A DNA stretch of 46,198 bases from Planctomycetota bacterium (lineage in GTDB: Bacteria; Planctomycetota; PUPC01; JACPCR01): positions 1 to 46,198 of the forward strand of contig JAQBXN010000063.1 of NCBI GenBank assembly GCA_027625095.1. Direction: 5' to 3'. Below are positions 24,517 to 33,071 of this stretch, one piece after another. The stretch's first letter is position 1. Every line of letters starts with the position of its first letter. Made by a program: the position numbers and the translations under genes. The notes under the pieces were generated by a model. The model made no database searches. It worked only from the letters and a program-made list of their open reading frames with translations, and had not been told where the DNA came from.

Positions 24517-25371
24517 TTAGGACCCGCTGGCAGCCTGAAATTTTTCCAGGTAAGGAGCAGGGTCGATTCTATGGCGATCATCCAGGGCAATCCATTCCGT
24601 GAAGTGCTGGACATCGATGACCTCTCTATCTGACGAAGGGAATACATGATAAAAAATTCCATCCACTTCGAGGGTCATGTAAATGCCAATTTCTGCCCAG
24701 TCCCCACAGACATAAAAAGTCTTTTCATCGTCTTTGACATGAATTGTTTTGGTATGGGGAAAATGTGCATGGCCGACGATAAGCGCGGCGGCATTATCCT
24801 GCATCACTTCAGAGGCGGCCGCTTCCTGAAATCCGAGCCCCTGAAGGTTCTTCTGCTTCACCTCGCTTTGGCTCACGCGGCGCATCTGGACGGCCATCCA
24901 TCTGGTAAAGAAGAGGGGAGTGCAAGCGATGAAGGCTTTGACGAGGGGATTGCGCACGACGGTTCGCCAGATTCGATAACGCCAGTCACTGGTGCAGAGC
25001 AAATCGCCGTGACTGAGCCGGATGGTTTTGCCGGCCAGGTCGATGTCCTGATAGTCATCCATCAGGTCTACGCCGGTCCGCCTTACGAAATGATCGTCCA
25101 GAAGGAAATCGCGATTGCCGGGAATCAGGCTTATCCTGACCCCCTGGTCCGTGAGTGCCCGAAGCTTGTCAAGCACCTCGGCAAAATCAGGCAGCAGCAG
25201 ATGCTTGGCGCCCAGCCAGAAATCGAAAAGATCTCCAAGTATGATGATGTGGTCTGTGTAACCTGGCAGTCCCTCCAGGAAATCCATGACCAGCTTCGTT
25301 CGGGCAGGCACGCCAACCGCGAGGTGGCTATCACCAAAAACAACGATGGGCTTGAATGGACTGGATGACAT
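24517..25371 (-). CDS. LpxH-like metallophosphoesterase (UDP-2,3-diacylglucosamine hydrolase family)
   Basis: LpxH splits UDP-2,3-diacylglucosamine to lipid X in lipid A synthesis, at the inner face of the cytoplasmic membrane. Calcineurin-type metal motifs are seen in order: FGDSHLAVG (normally SDLHL), ILGDLFDFWLG, IPGNRDF, LSHGDLLCT and VGHAHFP. RYRIWRTVVRNP is a family-like cap segment. From the ATG at 25371 the protein has 284 residues, longer than the usual ~240, with an extended C-terminus. The frame is open to 25506 and another ATG at 25428 would add a short hydrophobic stretch, so the start is not certain. A YbbF-like relative with another substrate is possible. Confidence 0.8.
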   Translation of the reverse strand: MSSSPFKPIVVFGDSHLAVGVPARTKLVMDFLEGLPGYTDHIIILGDLFDFWLGAKHLLLPDFAEVLDKLRALTDQGVRISLIPGNRDFLLDDHFVRRTGVDLMDDYQDIDLAGKTIRLSHGDLLCTSDWRYRIWRTVVRNPLVKAFIACTPLFFTRWMAVQMRRVSQSEVKQKNLQGLGFQEAAASEVMQDNAAALIVGHAHFPHTKTIHVKDDEKTFYVCGDWAEIGIYMTLEVDGIFYHVFPSSDREVIDVQHFTEWIALDDRHRIDPAPYLEKFQAASGS

Positions 25372-25581
25372 GGCTCTGTCGCTGGAAAATATCGTGGCCA
25401 CCAGTAAAAGGGAAAGCCTGTTCAGCATCAAGAGATCCGGGGATTCAGGATAGGCGAGGGCGCCACGATGTTTCCGACCTCTCCTCAGAAGCTGCGTGGT
25501 CTCCACGCTCTGCGGGGAGTCTTCAGAACCCTTGCGGAGCGAGGGCTACAGACCACAGACGAGCGAACTGAGAACAAAGAA

Positions 25582-26298
25582 CTAAGAACATCTGTAGAAA
25601 CCTCGGTCTCTGATTATCTTGAGGACGTCTTTCGGAATGAATGCCTCTGATGGTTGCTGCGATTCAAGGGCGTGCCGGGCCGCGGTCGAAGACATTTCTG
25701 CGTATTGGTCTTCCAATTCCAGGAAGATCAGGGACCTGGCAAATCCTCGAACATGCGGGGTTTGAAGAAACGCCCTGGTCTCCGATGCCGAGTATCCTTG
25801 CCTGTTAAAAAAACTGACAGATGCGAGCGCGAAGAGTTCTTCCAGAGCGGCGTTCATGTCGTCGTAATACTTCGGATCAAAGAGCCTGACCACGGTATCA
25901 AAACCCAGGATAAAATGGATTTCGCAATCGTGGCCGAACAAGTCTTTGAGCGCTTTCGCCTTGTCGACAAATCTGCCGTGCGCGGTCAGACCCACGGCGG
26001 TATCCGGAATGGATGCGGCAAGGCATTCCATCATCTGAACGCGATGTTCGAGGCTCTCACCGAAGACCTTCTTGTCGACGTTTTTTTTGGACAGCAAGAG
26101 AAGGTTGAGATCGAAACGGTGCCTCTGTCTTGCCAGTTCCAGCATCCGCAGATGCGCGTGAGTGGGGGGGTTGAATGAAGAATCCAGGACACCCAGCTTT
26201 TTGCATACGGGTGTCTTACCAGTCAGTTCGACTCGCGGCTCGTCTTCAGGTCTCAACCCGTTCAGGATATGCTGGATTTCTTCAATTGAATGGTGCAT
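25582..26298 (-). CDS. Nicotinate/nicotinamide-nucleotide adenylyltransferase-like protein
   Basis: A 238-residue nucleotidyltransferase of the NadD/NMNAT superfamily, which makes (deamido-)NAD from the mononucleotide and ATP. The ATP-binding HxGH region appears as SSFNPPTHAHL, with HAH in the GxxH place. The C-terminal ISSTxxR motif appears as MSSTAAR. FILGFDTVVRLFDPKYY is the GxD(T/M) segment of the pyridine nucleotide site. About 35 residues precede the fold (MHHSIEEIQHILNGL). The opening VLDSSFNPPT is closer to the fungal Pof1/NMNAT-like branch than to typical NadD, so a symbol is withheld. It precedes the lpxH-like gene by ~210 bases. Confidence 0.75.
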   Translation of the reverse strand: MHHSIEEIQHILNGLRPEDEPRVELTGKTPVCKKLGVLDSSFNPPTHAHLRMLELARQRHRFDLNLLLLSKKNVDKKVFGESLEHRVQMMECLAASIPDTAVGLTAHGRFVDKAKALKDLFGHDCEIHFILGFDTVVRLFDPKYYDDMNAALEELFALASVSFFNRQGYSASETRAFLQTPHVRGFARSLIFLELEDQYAEMSSTAARHALESQQPSEAFIPKDVLKIIRDRGFYRCS

Positions 26299-26386
26299 GT
26301 TTCAGGTGCATCTGTGCAACAGGCGGGCTTAGATTCAGGAACTCCGATACAGCGTTTCTGTTTCCGGATTCCCTGCTGATTGCTAA

Positions 26387-26489
26387 TGCGGCCTTTGGCC
26401 GCAACGAAATCTGGGAACGGAGGCGTCTTGCCTCCGCACGGAAGCGAGGCGCTTCTTCTCCCAGGAAAGTTCTCCGCGTCACGCGGAGA
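26387..26489. repeat. Array of four GC-rich hairpins
   Basis: Four perfect stem-loops lie in 103 bases: TGCGGCC-TTT-GGCCGCA (26387-26403), CGGAGGC-GTCTT-GCCTCCG (26418-26436), GAAGCG-AGG-CGCTTC (26441-26455), and TCTCCGCG-TCA-CGCGGAGA (26471-26489). They sit between the divergent NadD-like and methyltransferase genes, about 50 bases before the latter's start. They look like REP units or a structured leader. No long T-run follows. Confidence 0.6.
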
Positions 26490-26542
26490 GGTTACAACTT
26501 CTGACTCCTTCCCGGCGGCGGCTGCTACTGAACGACACTGGA

Positions 26543-27286
26543 ATGGACCCAAGTACACAACAATACATTCAATCTCTCTGGGTCGCCGAGGACTACGATG
26601 ATTACTTCGCCCTGAATGCTCTTTTTCAGTTCGATACCGGCTTCCTGGACCGAATGCTCCGCCAACCGGGTAAGCTCCTGGACGTTGGCTGCGGGACAGG
26701 GCGGCACCTTGTGCATTTTGTAAAGAAGGGTTTTGAGGTCACCGGAGTTGATCTTTCGGATGCCATGCTTCGGATTGTCGAAGAGAAGCTGGGCGAAGCG
26801 CAGCTCTCTGCCTCGCTCCTCAAGAGTGATATCTGCGATATCCCGCACCTGGGGGATGAAACCTTTGATGCGGCTATCTGCATGTTCAGCACGCTGGGCA
26901 TGGTGCGCGGACACAAGAATCGGATGGCTTGCATGCACGAGGTGTTTCGGGTGTTAAAGCCGAAAGGAATTTTCATTTTTCACTGTCACAATTTCCTGTT
27001 TCGCGGGCTGAGTATTGACACTTGGCATGAGTGGTTTCGTTCCTATTTACTCACCTTTCGCGGGTATGAAGTGGGGGACAAGATCCTAGATGAATATCGG
27101 ACAATAAAAGACATGTATCTGCATACCTTTCGGCCATCTGAGATACGCCGCATGGTCACTGCGGCTGGTTTTCAGCTCGAATACTTTGGCTACCTGAATG
27201 CTGACCGATCCGGCGAACTCCCTCCGATAATGTTCAGAGCACTCAGGGCGAACGGTTTTGTTATTGTGGCCAGAAAAGGCGAGTGA
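26543..27286 (+). CDS. SAM-dependent methyltransferase (class I)
   Basis: 247 residues. The SAM-binding motif I is LLDVGCGTGRHLVHF (~residues 47-61), followed by GVDLSDAML (motif II acid), SDICDIPHLGDETFDAAICMFSTLG (motif IV) and VFRVLKPKGIFIFHCHN (motif V). It starts with an acidic QSLWVAEDYDDYFALNALFQ stretch typical of UbiE/Methyltransf_11 relatives. The acceptor, small molecule or protein, is unknown. The C-terminal half (~150-247) should carry the substrate site. It stands alone on the plus strand, behind the hairpin array. Confidence 0.85.
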   Translation: MDPSTQQYIQSLWVAEDYDDYFALNALFQFDTGFLDRMLRQPGKLLDVGCGTGRHLVHFVKKGFEVTGVDLSDAMLRIVEEKLGEAQLSASLLKSDICDIPHLGDETFDAAICMFSTLGMVRGHKNRMACMHEVFRVLKPKGIFIFHCHNFLFRGLSIDTWHEWFRSYLLTFRGYEVGDKILDEYRTIKDMYLHTFRPSEIRRMVTAAGFQLEYFGYLNADRSGELPPIMFRALRANGFVIVARKGE

Positions 27287-27310
27287 CGCCGCGGCATCCA
27301 GCATGCCAGG

Positions 27311-27880
27311 TTACTCCGGCATGCCGACGTGCCGTTCCCAAGGCATCGTTGCAACTGTGACTATGTAATTAGTGCTGCTCGGTCCGCGAGAAAAGGTCTT
27401 TGCCGATTTCGCCAGGCGGGAGAGGACCGCTTCGAATTCTGCGCGGCTTATATCTTTCAGAGACATGTAAAGCCTGCACGCTGCCTGAAGATATGAAAAG
27501 ATCGGGTTGCCGTCTGTGTCTTCAGGTGAACGTTTCAACTTTCGGTAGATGCGGTTGAACTCCAGGTCTTTTTCCGGTGCTGCCGCAGCCCGTGAGCAGG
27601 CAAACGCTGCGTACTCGATGGTGAGAAAGAAAAAGAGGTAATCCGGTGTTGGCCCATCTCGGAAGTCCTGTGGTTGCCCGGAACCCGCAAATAATTCGGT
27701 GATCGGTTTCAGGGGAACGAGTGTCTGAATCAAACGGTTTCCAACCAGGACTGGGGCGTCTGGAGCGTAAGGCTTTACGTGTCTCGATTCATCACGCTTG
27801 AGGCGGATGGTTATCAGTGAATCTGAAATGCTGGTATCCAGCCCAGCTAGACGGAGGTGTTTGATTACCTGATCGTCCAT
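27311..27880 (-). CDS. Unrecognised 189-residue protein
   Basis: I do not recognise a family. No signal peptide or clear transmembrane helix is seen, though PDYLFFFLTIEYAAFACSRAA (~80-100) is hydrophobic and may be a buried helix. The C-terminal half has an alternating charged/hydrophobic pattern (YLQAACRLYMSLKDISRAEFEAVLSRLAKSAKTF), suggesting helices. It probably follows the receiver gene (28041-28415, same strand), separated by a 160-base gap with a strong hairpin. Codon use looks ordinary for the window. Confidence 0.55.
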   Translation of the reverse strand: MDDQVIKHLRLAGLDTSISDSLITIRLKRDESRHVKPYAPDAPVLVGNRLIQTLVPLKPITELFAGSGQPQDFRDGPTPDYLFFFLTIEYAAFACSRAAAAPEKDLEFNRIYRKLKRSPEDTDGNPIFSYLQAACRLYMSLKDISRAEFEAVLSRLAKSAKTFSRGPSSTNYIVTVATMPWERHVGMPE

Positions 27881-27935
27881 ATTCTAAGGAAGCCTGTATG
27901 AATCATCTCAAAGTGTCTTAAAGACGCAGTTTGAA

Positions 27936-27956
27936 GCCGGAGGTGACTCCTCCGGC
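27936..27956. terminator. Strong hairpin between the receiver and the 189-residue protein gene
   Basis: GCCGGAGG-TGACT-CCTCCGGC, an 8-bp perfect stem with a 5-base loop. It lies downstream of the receiver gene (minus strand), so it is a likely transcription stop; no T-tract is obvious, so Rho-independence is unsure. Confidence 0.45.
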
Positions 27957-28040
27957 GTCCGGTTCAACATTTTCGTTGACTCGCCTTACTTTGGAGTCCC
28001 AAGTTTGAAAAAGCTTATCAATCTGTGGACTGGCAAGACT

Positions 28041-28415
28041 TTATGGACGGGCGCCACTCTTTTGGAGAAGGGACTGCACACGGCGGACAAACTCGCCGAT
28101 CAAGATCGGTTTTTCCATCACGGCGTCGGCGATTTCTTCCAGTCTGGCTCGGTCGTGGATGCTTCCAGAGCAGACCATGCAAAGGATATCTGCACTTGCT
28201 TCTTTGGCTGCTTTCAAAACATCCATGCCGCTGCCGCCAGGCATATTCATATCGGTAATGACAAGGTTTGGAATTGCACCACTCCTCAGGAAGTCCACTG
28301 CATCATCCGCACGCATTAATTTGGTAATAGTAAAATCACCAAGCCCTTCAAGGGCCGCTGAGTAGAGCTCGCAGATCACCTGTTCGTCTTCAACTATAAG
28401 CACATTCGCGGGCAT
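28041..28415 (-). CDS. Stand-alone response-regulator receiver protein
   Basis: A 124-residue CheY-like protein with no output domain. The acidic pair is D10/E11 in LIVEDE, the phospho-acceptor is D55 in VITDMNMPGGSG, the switch Ser is S83 and the lysine is K102 in EKP. The GGSGMDVL after the Asp is the usual alpha3 start. No histidine kinase or motility gene sits nearby, so the partner lies elsewhere. Single-domain receivers act by protein binding or as phosphorelay shuttles; the role here is unknown. Confidence 0.9.
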   Translation of the reverse strand: MPANVLIVEDEQVICELYSAALEGLGDFTITKLMRADDAVDFLRSGAIPNLVITDMNMPGGSGMDVLKAAKEASADILCMVCSGSIHDRARLEEIADAVMEKPILIGEFVRRVQSLLQKSGARP

Positions 28416-28541
28416 TATTATGATGTCCTGGGATTGAAGTCATAAATTGGCTTCCGATCATGTGGTACCTTGTGGTGAAGCCACATACCGGGGCGAAAGC
28501 CTGACCATCAATGAGGCGTTTGCCATATATCGAGTGGGGTG

Positions 28542-28946
28542 CTAAGAGGACTGGCTCTTGGCTTTTAGGCGAGAACTGTACTTCAAGCTGATTCGGATGC
28601 CAACAATATCTTTGTCATGAATGGCGAAGACGAGGTTTCTGGAATGAAACCTGTTGGCCTTTTCTCTACCTGAAATGGGCACCGGGGGATTCGCCAATGC
28701 TTCTTCGAGCTCGCCTCCAATATGACTGATGCACTCACTGAAATTGAATTCAATTTCATCGCTGAGGCCGTATTCCTCGCAATAAGTCCTTACGCCCTTT
28801 TCAGTTAGATTGTAAGACTTGCCGTGGGCGCGAAGTGAAATCGGTAGAGAAGGGACATTCGATGGTAATGGCTCATGAGACCTCGGCCGACGGGCTGTTT
28901 CTCTCTTTCCATTCAGGCCGAGCCTGCTGGTGGTTCTGGATTTCAT
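28542..28946 (-). CDS. Unrecognised 134-residue protein
   Basis: No known family was recognised. The first ~45 residues are Arg/Pro/Ser-rich and probably disordered. From SLPISLRAHGKSYNLTEKGVRTYCEEYG the protein looks folded, with an acidic middle (LSDEIEFNFSECISHIGGELEEAL) and a basic C-terminal strand-like stretch (IVGIRISLKYSSRLKAK). The AAGGGG six to eight bases before the ATG lies inside a hairpin (28952-28966). Likely a real gene from its composition and ribosome site, but orphan in character. Confidence 0.5.
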   Translation of the reverse strand: MKSRTTSRLGLNGKRETARRPRSHEPLPSNVPSLPISLRAHGKSYNLTEKGVRTYCEEYGLSDEIEFNFSECISHIGGELEEALANPPVPISGREKANRFHSRNLVFAIHDKDIVGIRISLKYSSRLKAKSQSS

Positions 28947-28951
28947 GATTT

Positions 28952-28966
28952 ACCCCTTGTTGGGGT
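28952..28966 (-). promoter_or_regulatory. Hairpin covering the ribosome site of the 134-residue gene
   Basis: On the minus strand ACCCC-AACAA-GGGGT folds with a 5-bp stem whose right arm contains the AAGGGG ribosome-binding sequence, 5 bases before the ATG. If it forms in the mRNA it would hide the site. Structure seen; regulation inferred. Confidence 0.35.
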
Positions 28967-29114
28967 CAATTAAGGTTGGTGTGGCCGAGGGGACAAGAAT
29001 TTAAGCCCAAAACGGCGCGCTTGCACGGGGGTGTTACAAAAAAGTGAAAGATACTTCACCATTGCGCTATTTCAGAGCACATTCCCAAATAAAGACGCCT
29101 GGCACCGTGATTTC

Positions 29115-31253
29115 CTATTTTATCCGATACAGAGGAAACAGGGGTGGACGTCCCTCCGCCTTTTCTCCGAAATCTTCGACAAGCTCCAGTCGGTCTCCGA
29201 GGAAAGACTGGTGAAAGAGCCCGTTTTCTCTATAGGCAGCCATATGGAGAAAACTAAATCGAGCATTCTCCGGAACTGCATAAAAATCGGATACGGCCGG
29301 GAGGCACTCAAGGTACCCTTTATGACGTTTGCCCTGATGACGAAACTCATAAGTGGATTGCAGACGGAACGTCTCAAACCAATGCACATAGATGTGGGTA
29401 ATCCCGGCATCCTTCAGTATTTGAATTCCTCGTGAGATGTCGTCCTGAGTCGGCTGAATTCCACTCACGCCAAATGCCTGATCCATTAACTGGGCGTCAA
29501 ACACCGTCGCCACTCGAAAATAATTGCGATTGCAATAAAAGGTCTGAGCCTCACCCACAAAGAGAACTTTTTCATCCGGCTTGACCTGTTCGTTCATGTA
29601 CGTGAGGGCTTCAAACGCCGGCCCCTGCTTTTCTTTCAGAACAGCCGTAGCATTTCCATCAATGACATTCATGCTCCAACACCCGATTTCACTGCTGATA
29701 ATCACAGCATGAAACCCGTGCAGACAACAGAAGAAAACCAGGATGACGCGGCAGCCATACCTCATCATTCCCCTGCTCATAGAAAAGCCGATGCCGCACA
29801 GCACGCACAATGCAGGAAATGAGGGCACGAGAAAACGATCTATTCGATGTGTGCAATAGACCCACAACAGCAAATACAGCGCGGCATATCCGGCGAGTGT
29901 GAGACATGCCTTTCGATTAGCGCAAGTACTCTTAAAAGCGAACGGGAGAAACAGGAAAAGCAACGGACTGCTGCCTATTCCGGCCACATATTGCTTCCAG
30001 GCTTCGGTAACAAAACCGGCGGGCCCTATTGGATGAGACTGGTGAGCCGCGACAAACCGGGCATCCCGAATTGCATCCCATTCAGGCCCACCAAACCAGC
30101 TACCCAGAAGCGGGAACACAGGATTGTGGGTGTAAAGCAAATTCTTGATCAGCCAGGGCGCCGCTATCGCCAGAGGGATCAGGCCAATCATCAGCAACTC
30201 AGGTTTTTGCCAATTTTTTGCCCGCTTTTTTCGTCGAATGGAGACAATTCCCACCAGTACCACCGCTGGCACCCAGACAAACAGAAATGACGGATACTTC
30301 GTCCCCATCGAAAGCCCGGCGAAGACGGCCCCCAGAAGGCACCACTTCCGGGATTCACCTTCCTCTTCCGACACATACTGAATCAGACAATAGAGTGCGA
30401 GAAAGGTGTAAAGACTCAACGCCAGCGTGTCGTAGGCTCGAACAACACTCCGCATGAACCAGGGGTTAAAGGCAAAGGCCAGTGCGGCGACCCGGCCAGC
30501 CGTGTCGCCAGAGAATCTCCGAGCGGCGGTCCCGATGGCGAGAATGCACAGAACGCCAAGCTGAAAGTTGATGAGTTTGGCAGCAAACGCGCCGATGAGA
30601 GTGTCTCCGAGCAGCACCATCGGGAACAGGTAGAGCATCTCGGTATTGAATGGGAAATTGGAATAGACGATGTGCTCGATGAAACCAATCCTGCCTTCGC
30701 GCAGCCAGTAGGCCGGCGCGCCGAGGTGATATTCCAGGACGTCATAATCCATCGGCGGAACGAAGCACGAAAAGTATGCCAGCATAAGCATGAACAGAAC
30801 CGCTGCTGTATAGATTCTGGACTCCCGCTCCTGACGAAAGGCCGATGTGAGATCTGCCCAGCACTCGATCAGAACCCGATAGCCAAGCACGCAGACCGTA
30901 ATCGTGACGAGCAGAAAAAAATACTGACTCAACCCAATCAGCCAGCCCGTCAGGAAGGTAAACAGCGCGAGTACTCCGAACCCGATGCTGGCAGCGATCA
31001 CGAGACGTTCCAGTCCCACCAACACCGGGCCGATCGCCTTGAGAATCATGCTGCCCGTCACCAGCGCGACCAGAGTGGGGAAGAGTGCAAACATGCTGAT
31101 GAGTGCATACCGCAAGAACCCGCCTGCCACCGGGGACTGCTGAAACAGTTCCCCCATGTTCGCGAAGCTCAACAACAGCACAAGAATGATGAAGGCGCCA
31201 AGCCCGGCTAGTCCGAGGTGGCGAACAGGAGATGGAGGAGGGCTTTGTTCCAT
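29115..31253 (-). CDS. Polytopic GT-C-type membrane glycosyltransferase
   Basis: 712 residues with about a dozen hydrophobic helices. The first outer loop reads PPMDYDVLEYHLGAPAYWLREGRIGF...YSNFPFNTEML, the layout seen in bacterial GT-C (PMT/ArnT-like) enzymes, where acidic residues in loop 1 bind the polyprenyl-phosphate donor. HRIDRFLVPSFPALCVL is the late Arg-Phe-Pro segment matching family ends. The last ~150 residues form a soluble domain (NEQVKPDEKVLFVGEAQTFYCNRNY...ISRGIQILKDAGITHIYVHW). The acceptor, lipid or protein, is unknown. It is divergent from the DUF1080 gene, with a 160-base gap. Confidence 0.78.
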   Translation of the reverse strand: MEQSPPPSPVRHLGLAGLGAFIILVLLLSFANMGELFQQSPVAGGFLRYALISMFALFPTLVALVTGSMILKAIGPVLVGLERLVIAASIGFGVLALFTFLTGWLIGLSQYFFLLVTITVCVLGYRVLIECWADLTSAFRQERESRIYTAAVLFMLMLAYFSCFVPPMDYDVLEYHLGAPAYWLREGRIGFIEHIVYSNFPFNTEMLYLFPMVLLGDTLIGAFAAKLINFQLGVLCILAIGTAARRFSGDTAGRVAALAFAFNPWFMRSVVRAYDTLALSLYTFLALYCLIQYVSEEEGESRKWCLLGAVFAGLSMGTKYPSFLFVWVPAVVLVGIVSIRRKKRAKNWQKPELLMIGLIPLAIAAPWLIKNLLYTHNPVFPLLGSWFGGPEWDAIRDARFVAAHQSHPIGPAGFVTEAWKQYVAGIGSSPLLFLFLPFAFKSTCANRKACLTLAGYAALYLLLWVYCTHRIDRFLVPSFPALCVLCGIGFSMSRGMMRYGCRVILVFFCCLHGFHAVIISSEIGCWSMNVIDGNATAVLKEKQGPAFEALTYMNEQVKPDEKVLFVGEAQTFYCNRNYFRVATVFDAQLMDQAFGVSGIQPTQDDISRGIQILKDAGITHIYVHWFETFRLQSTYEFRHQGKRHKGYLECLPAVSDFYAVPENARFSFLHMAAYRENGLFHQSFLGDRLELVEDFGEKAEGRPPLFPLYRIK

Positions 31254-31413
31254 TCTGAAAAGGTAACGCGAAGTCTGTTGAAATTCGACGGAGGACGAGC
31301 CGGCATGAAGAGCCGGTGTCCGGTATCGAGAACATGCTTCATTGAATCCGCAGCCATCAGCCCTTATACGTCCGGCCTACGGAAACCCGCTACTTGAGAC
31401 AGGACACTATTCA

Positions 31414-32127
31414 ATGAATTACACAGCCAAGTTTTTTCAGGCCCTTCTACTGCTGATTCCTGCTATCTCCGCCGAACAGGACTGGACGGGATCCCAACTC
31501 GTAAATCTGCCGAAATCGGAGAAGCCCGTCCACCTTTTCAATGGCAAAGATCTGACAGGATGGCAGGGGTGGGACAAATACTGGACGGTCGTCGAGGGAA
31601 CTATCAGGGGTGCCAACGAAGAGGCCGTGCCGTCGAGTACTTACCTCTTCAGTAAACCGTCATTTCGGAATTTCAGACTGCTGCTTGAGGTCAAACAGAC
31701 TCGTTCGAAAAAACATTCGACCATGCACTCGGCCATCGCCGCGCTCGGTGAGGTGAAAAGTGACAAGGGTGGCAATGATTACGGATTCCGTGGTCATCTC
31801 CTGATGTTCTGTAACGACTGGGGAATCTGGGATGCGTACCGCCGCAACCGGATCGAGCCGAAGGGGCACGGAGGACAACTGAAAATCAAAACGGAGAATG
31901 TCGGTGATTGGAATCGCGTCGAAATCGTGGCTATTGAGAATCGAATCCGATTTGTGAACAACGGAGAACTTGTTTTCGATTTCACTGACAGCCCGGAGAT
32001 GCTGAGGGCTTCGCCGGTAGGACTTCAGCTCCACGCGAATGGGCAGCCACAGGAGTTTTTCTTTCGAGGGCTGGTGATCACCGAGAATCCGGAAGACCAA
32101 CTGGTGACACTGAATGCGGGCGAGTGA
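31414..32127 (+). CDS. Secreted DUF1080 (3-keto-disaccharide hydrolase-like) protein
   Basis: 237 residues with a signal peptide (MNYTAKFFQALLLLIPAISA). The DUF1080 opening is clear: LFNGKDLTGWQGWDKYWTVVEGTIRG, then FSKPSFRNFRLLLEVK, NDYGFRGHLLMFCNDWGIWD, and the C-terminal LQLHANGQPQEFFFRGLVI. The fold is a LamG/concanavalin sandwich. Some family members hydrolyse 3-keto-glycosides; others only bind sugars. The ATG at 31414 was taken for its signal peptide though the frame opens at 31342. It is first in a plus-strand run with exbB and exbD. Confidence 0.88.
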   Translation: MNYTAKFFQALLLLIPAISAEQDWTGSQLVNLPKSEKPVHLFNGKDLTGWQGWDKYWTVVEGTIRGANEEAVPSSTYLFSKPSFRNFRLLLEVKQTRSKKHSTMHSAIAALGEVKSDKGGNDYGFRGHLLMFCNDWGIWDAYRRNRIEPKGHGGQLKIKTENVGDWNRVEIVAIENRIRFVNNGELVFDFTDSPEMLRASPVGLQLHANGQPQEFFFRGLVITENPEDQLVTLNAGE

Positions 32128-32261
32128 TCGTGGAGTGCGAAGTCAGGATTCAGGATTCAGGATTCACCATTCCCTCTCCCCTCTCGTCAGTGGTGAACCC
32201 GAAGTCAACTGTTACATTGCCGCCGCCCTTTGCGGTGCCTCTCTCATTCATCCAAATTGCT

Positions 32262-33068
32262 ATGCAGTGGCTACGCGTTTCTCTATCAGCGTCGATTGCT
32301 GTCTTCATTCTTTGCTTTCATCTCCTGTCTGCTGAGCAGGCTGCTTCGCCGGATTCCGACCGAGTCTCCGCCCTTCTTCAGACCGAACAGGAGCAGAACG
32401 CTCAGGACTGGTCCGGTCAGATTTTTGGCCCGCTCATGTGGCCGCTATGGCTCGGCTCGCTCATCCTGATTGCACTGATCTTCGAGCGCTGGAAAGCGCT
32501 GAGACCAAACAATATCAGCAACCCTCAGATGGTGGCGCGAACCATCGATTTCGTAAGCCAACTGAAAATCAAAGAAGCAAAGGAAGAGGCGGAGAAATCG
32601 GACACTGTCGTCGGCCGCGCCTGGGGCCAGGCATTGCACGAATTCATGCTTGGAGGGGTGACACTTTCCGACGCTCTGACCAATTCGACGCTGCTGGCGT
32701 TCAAACCGCTTAAGCGCAACCTTCAGGCGATCTCCACGCTTGGTGTAGTAGCACCGCTCTTCGGGCTGCTTGGAACGGTGGTCGGCATGATCATCACATT
32801 CGGTCAGATTGCGGCGACCGGCGGTGCGGAAAAGGAAAAGCTCGCTTATGGAATCGCCATCGCACTTTTCACTACTGCCGGCGGGCTGATTATTGCCATT
32901 CCAGCTATTGTGTTCGGGCGGTTCTTTTCTACAAAGCTCCTTGCTCACGCGGAGGAGGCAGAGGCAGCCATCAACCGAATGAACTACCGGCACAGTCACG
33001 CCCTGTCCGATGAGAAAAATGGTGAATCAGGCGGCTCTCCTGAAGACACCGAAGAGGCAGAGGAGTAG
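32262..33068 (+). CDS. exbB: MotA/TolQ/ExbB proton channel protein
   Basis: 268 residues. With ExbD it forms an inner-membrane proton channel that powers TonB-dependent uptake or Tol work at the outer membrane. Seen: an N-terminal signal-like helix (MQWLRVSLSASIAVFILCFHLLS), an extra periplasmic linker (~residues 25-55), then three transmembrane segments: PLMWPLWLGSLILIALIF (~58-75), STLGVVAPLFGLLGTVVGMIITF, and LAYGIAIALFTTAGGLIIAIPAIVF. The LGLLGTV.GM block is typical. The C-terminus is acidic (DEKNGESGGSPEDTEEAEE). It ends 3 bases before exbD. No TonB gene is in the window. Confidence 0.92.
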   Translation: MQWLRVSLSASIAVFILCFHLLSAEQAASPDSDRVSALLQTEQEQNAQDWSGQIFGPLMWPLWLGSLILIALIFERWKALRPNNISNPQMVARTIDFVSQLKIKEAKEEAEKSDTVVGRAWGQALHEFMLGGVTLSDALTNSTLLAFKPLKRNLQAISTLGVVAPLFGLLGTVVGMIITFGQIAATGGAEKEKLAYGIAIALFTTAGGLIIAIPAIVFGRFFSTKLLAHAEEAEAAINRMNYRHSHALSDEKNGESGGSPEDTEEAEE

Positions 33069-33071
33069 TGC

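Noticed and set aside
24646..25368. Plus-strand open frame (240 codons) opposite the LpxH-like gene
   Set aside because: The metal-binding motifs are on the minus strand; the plus frame has none.
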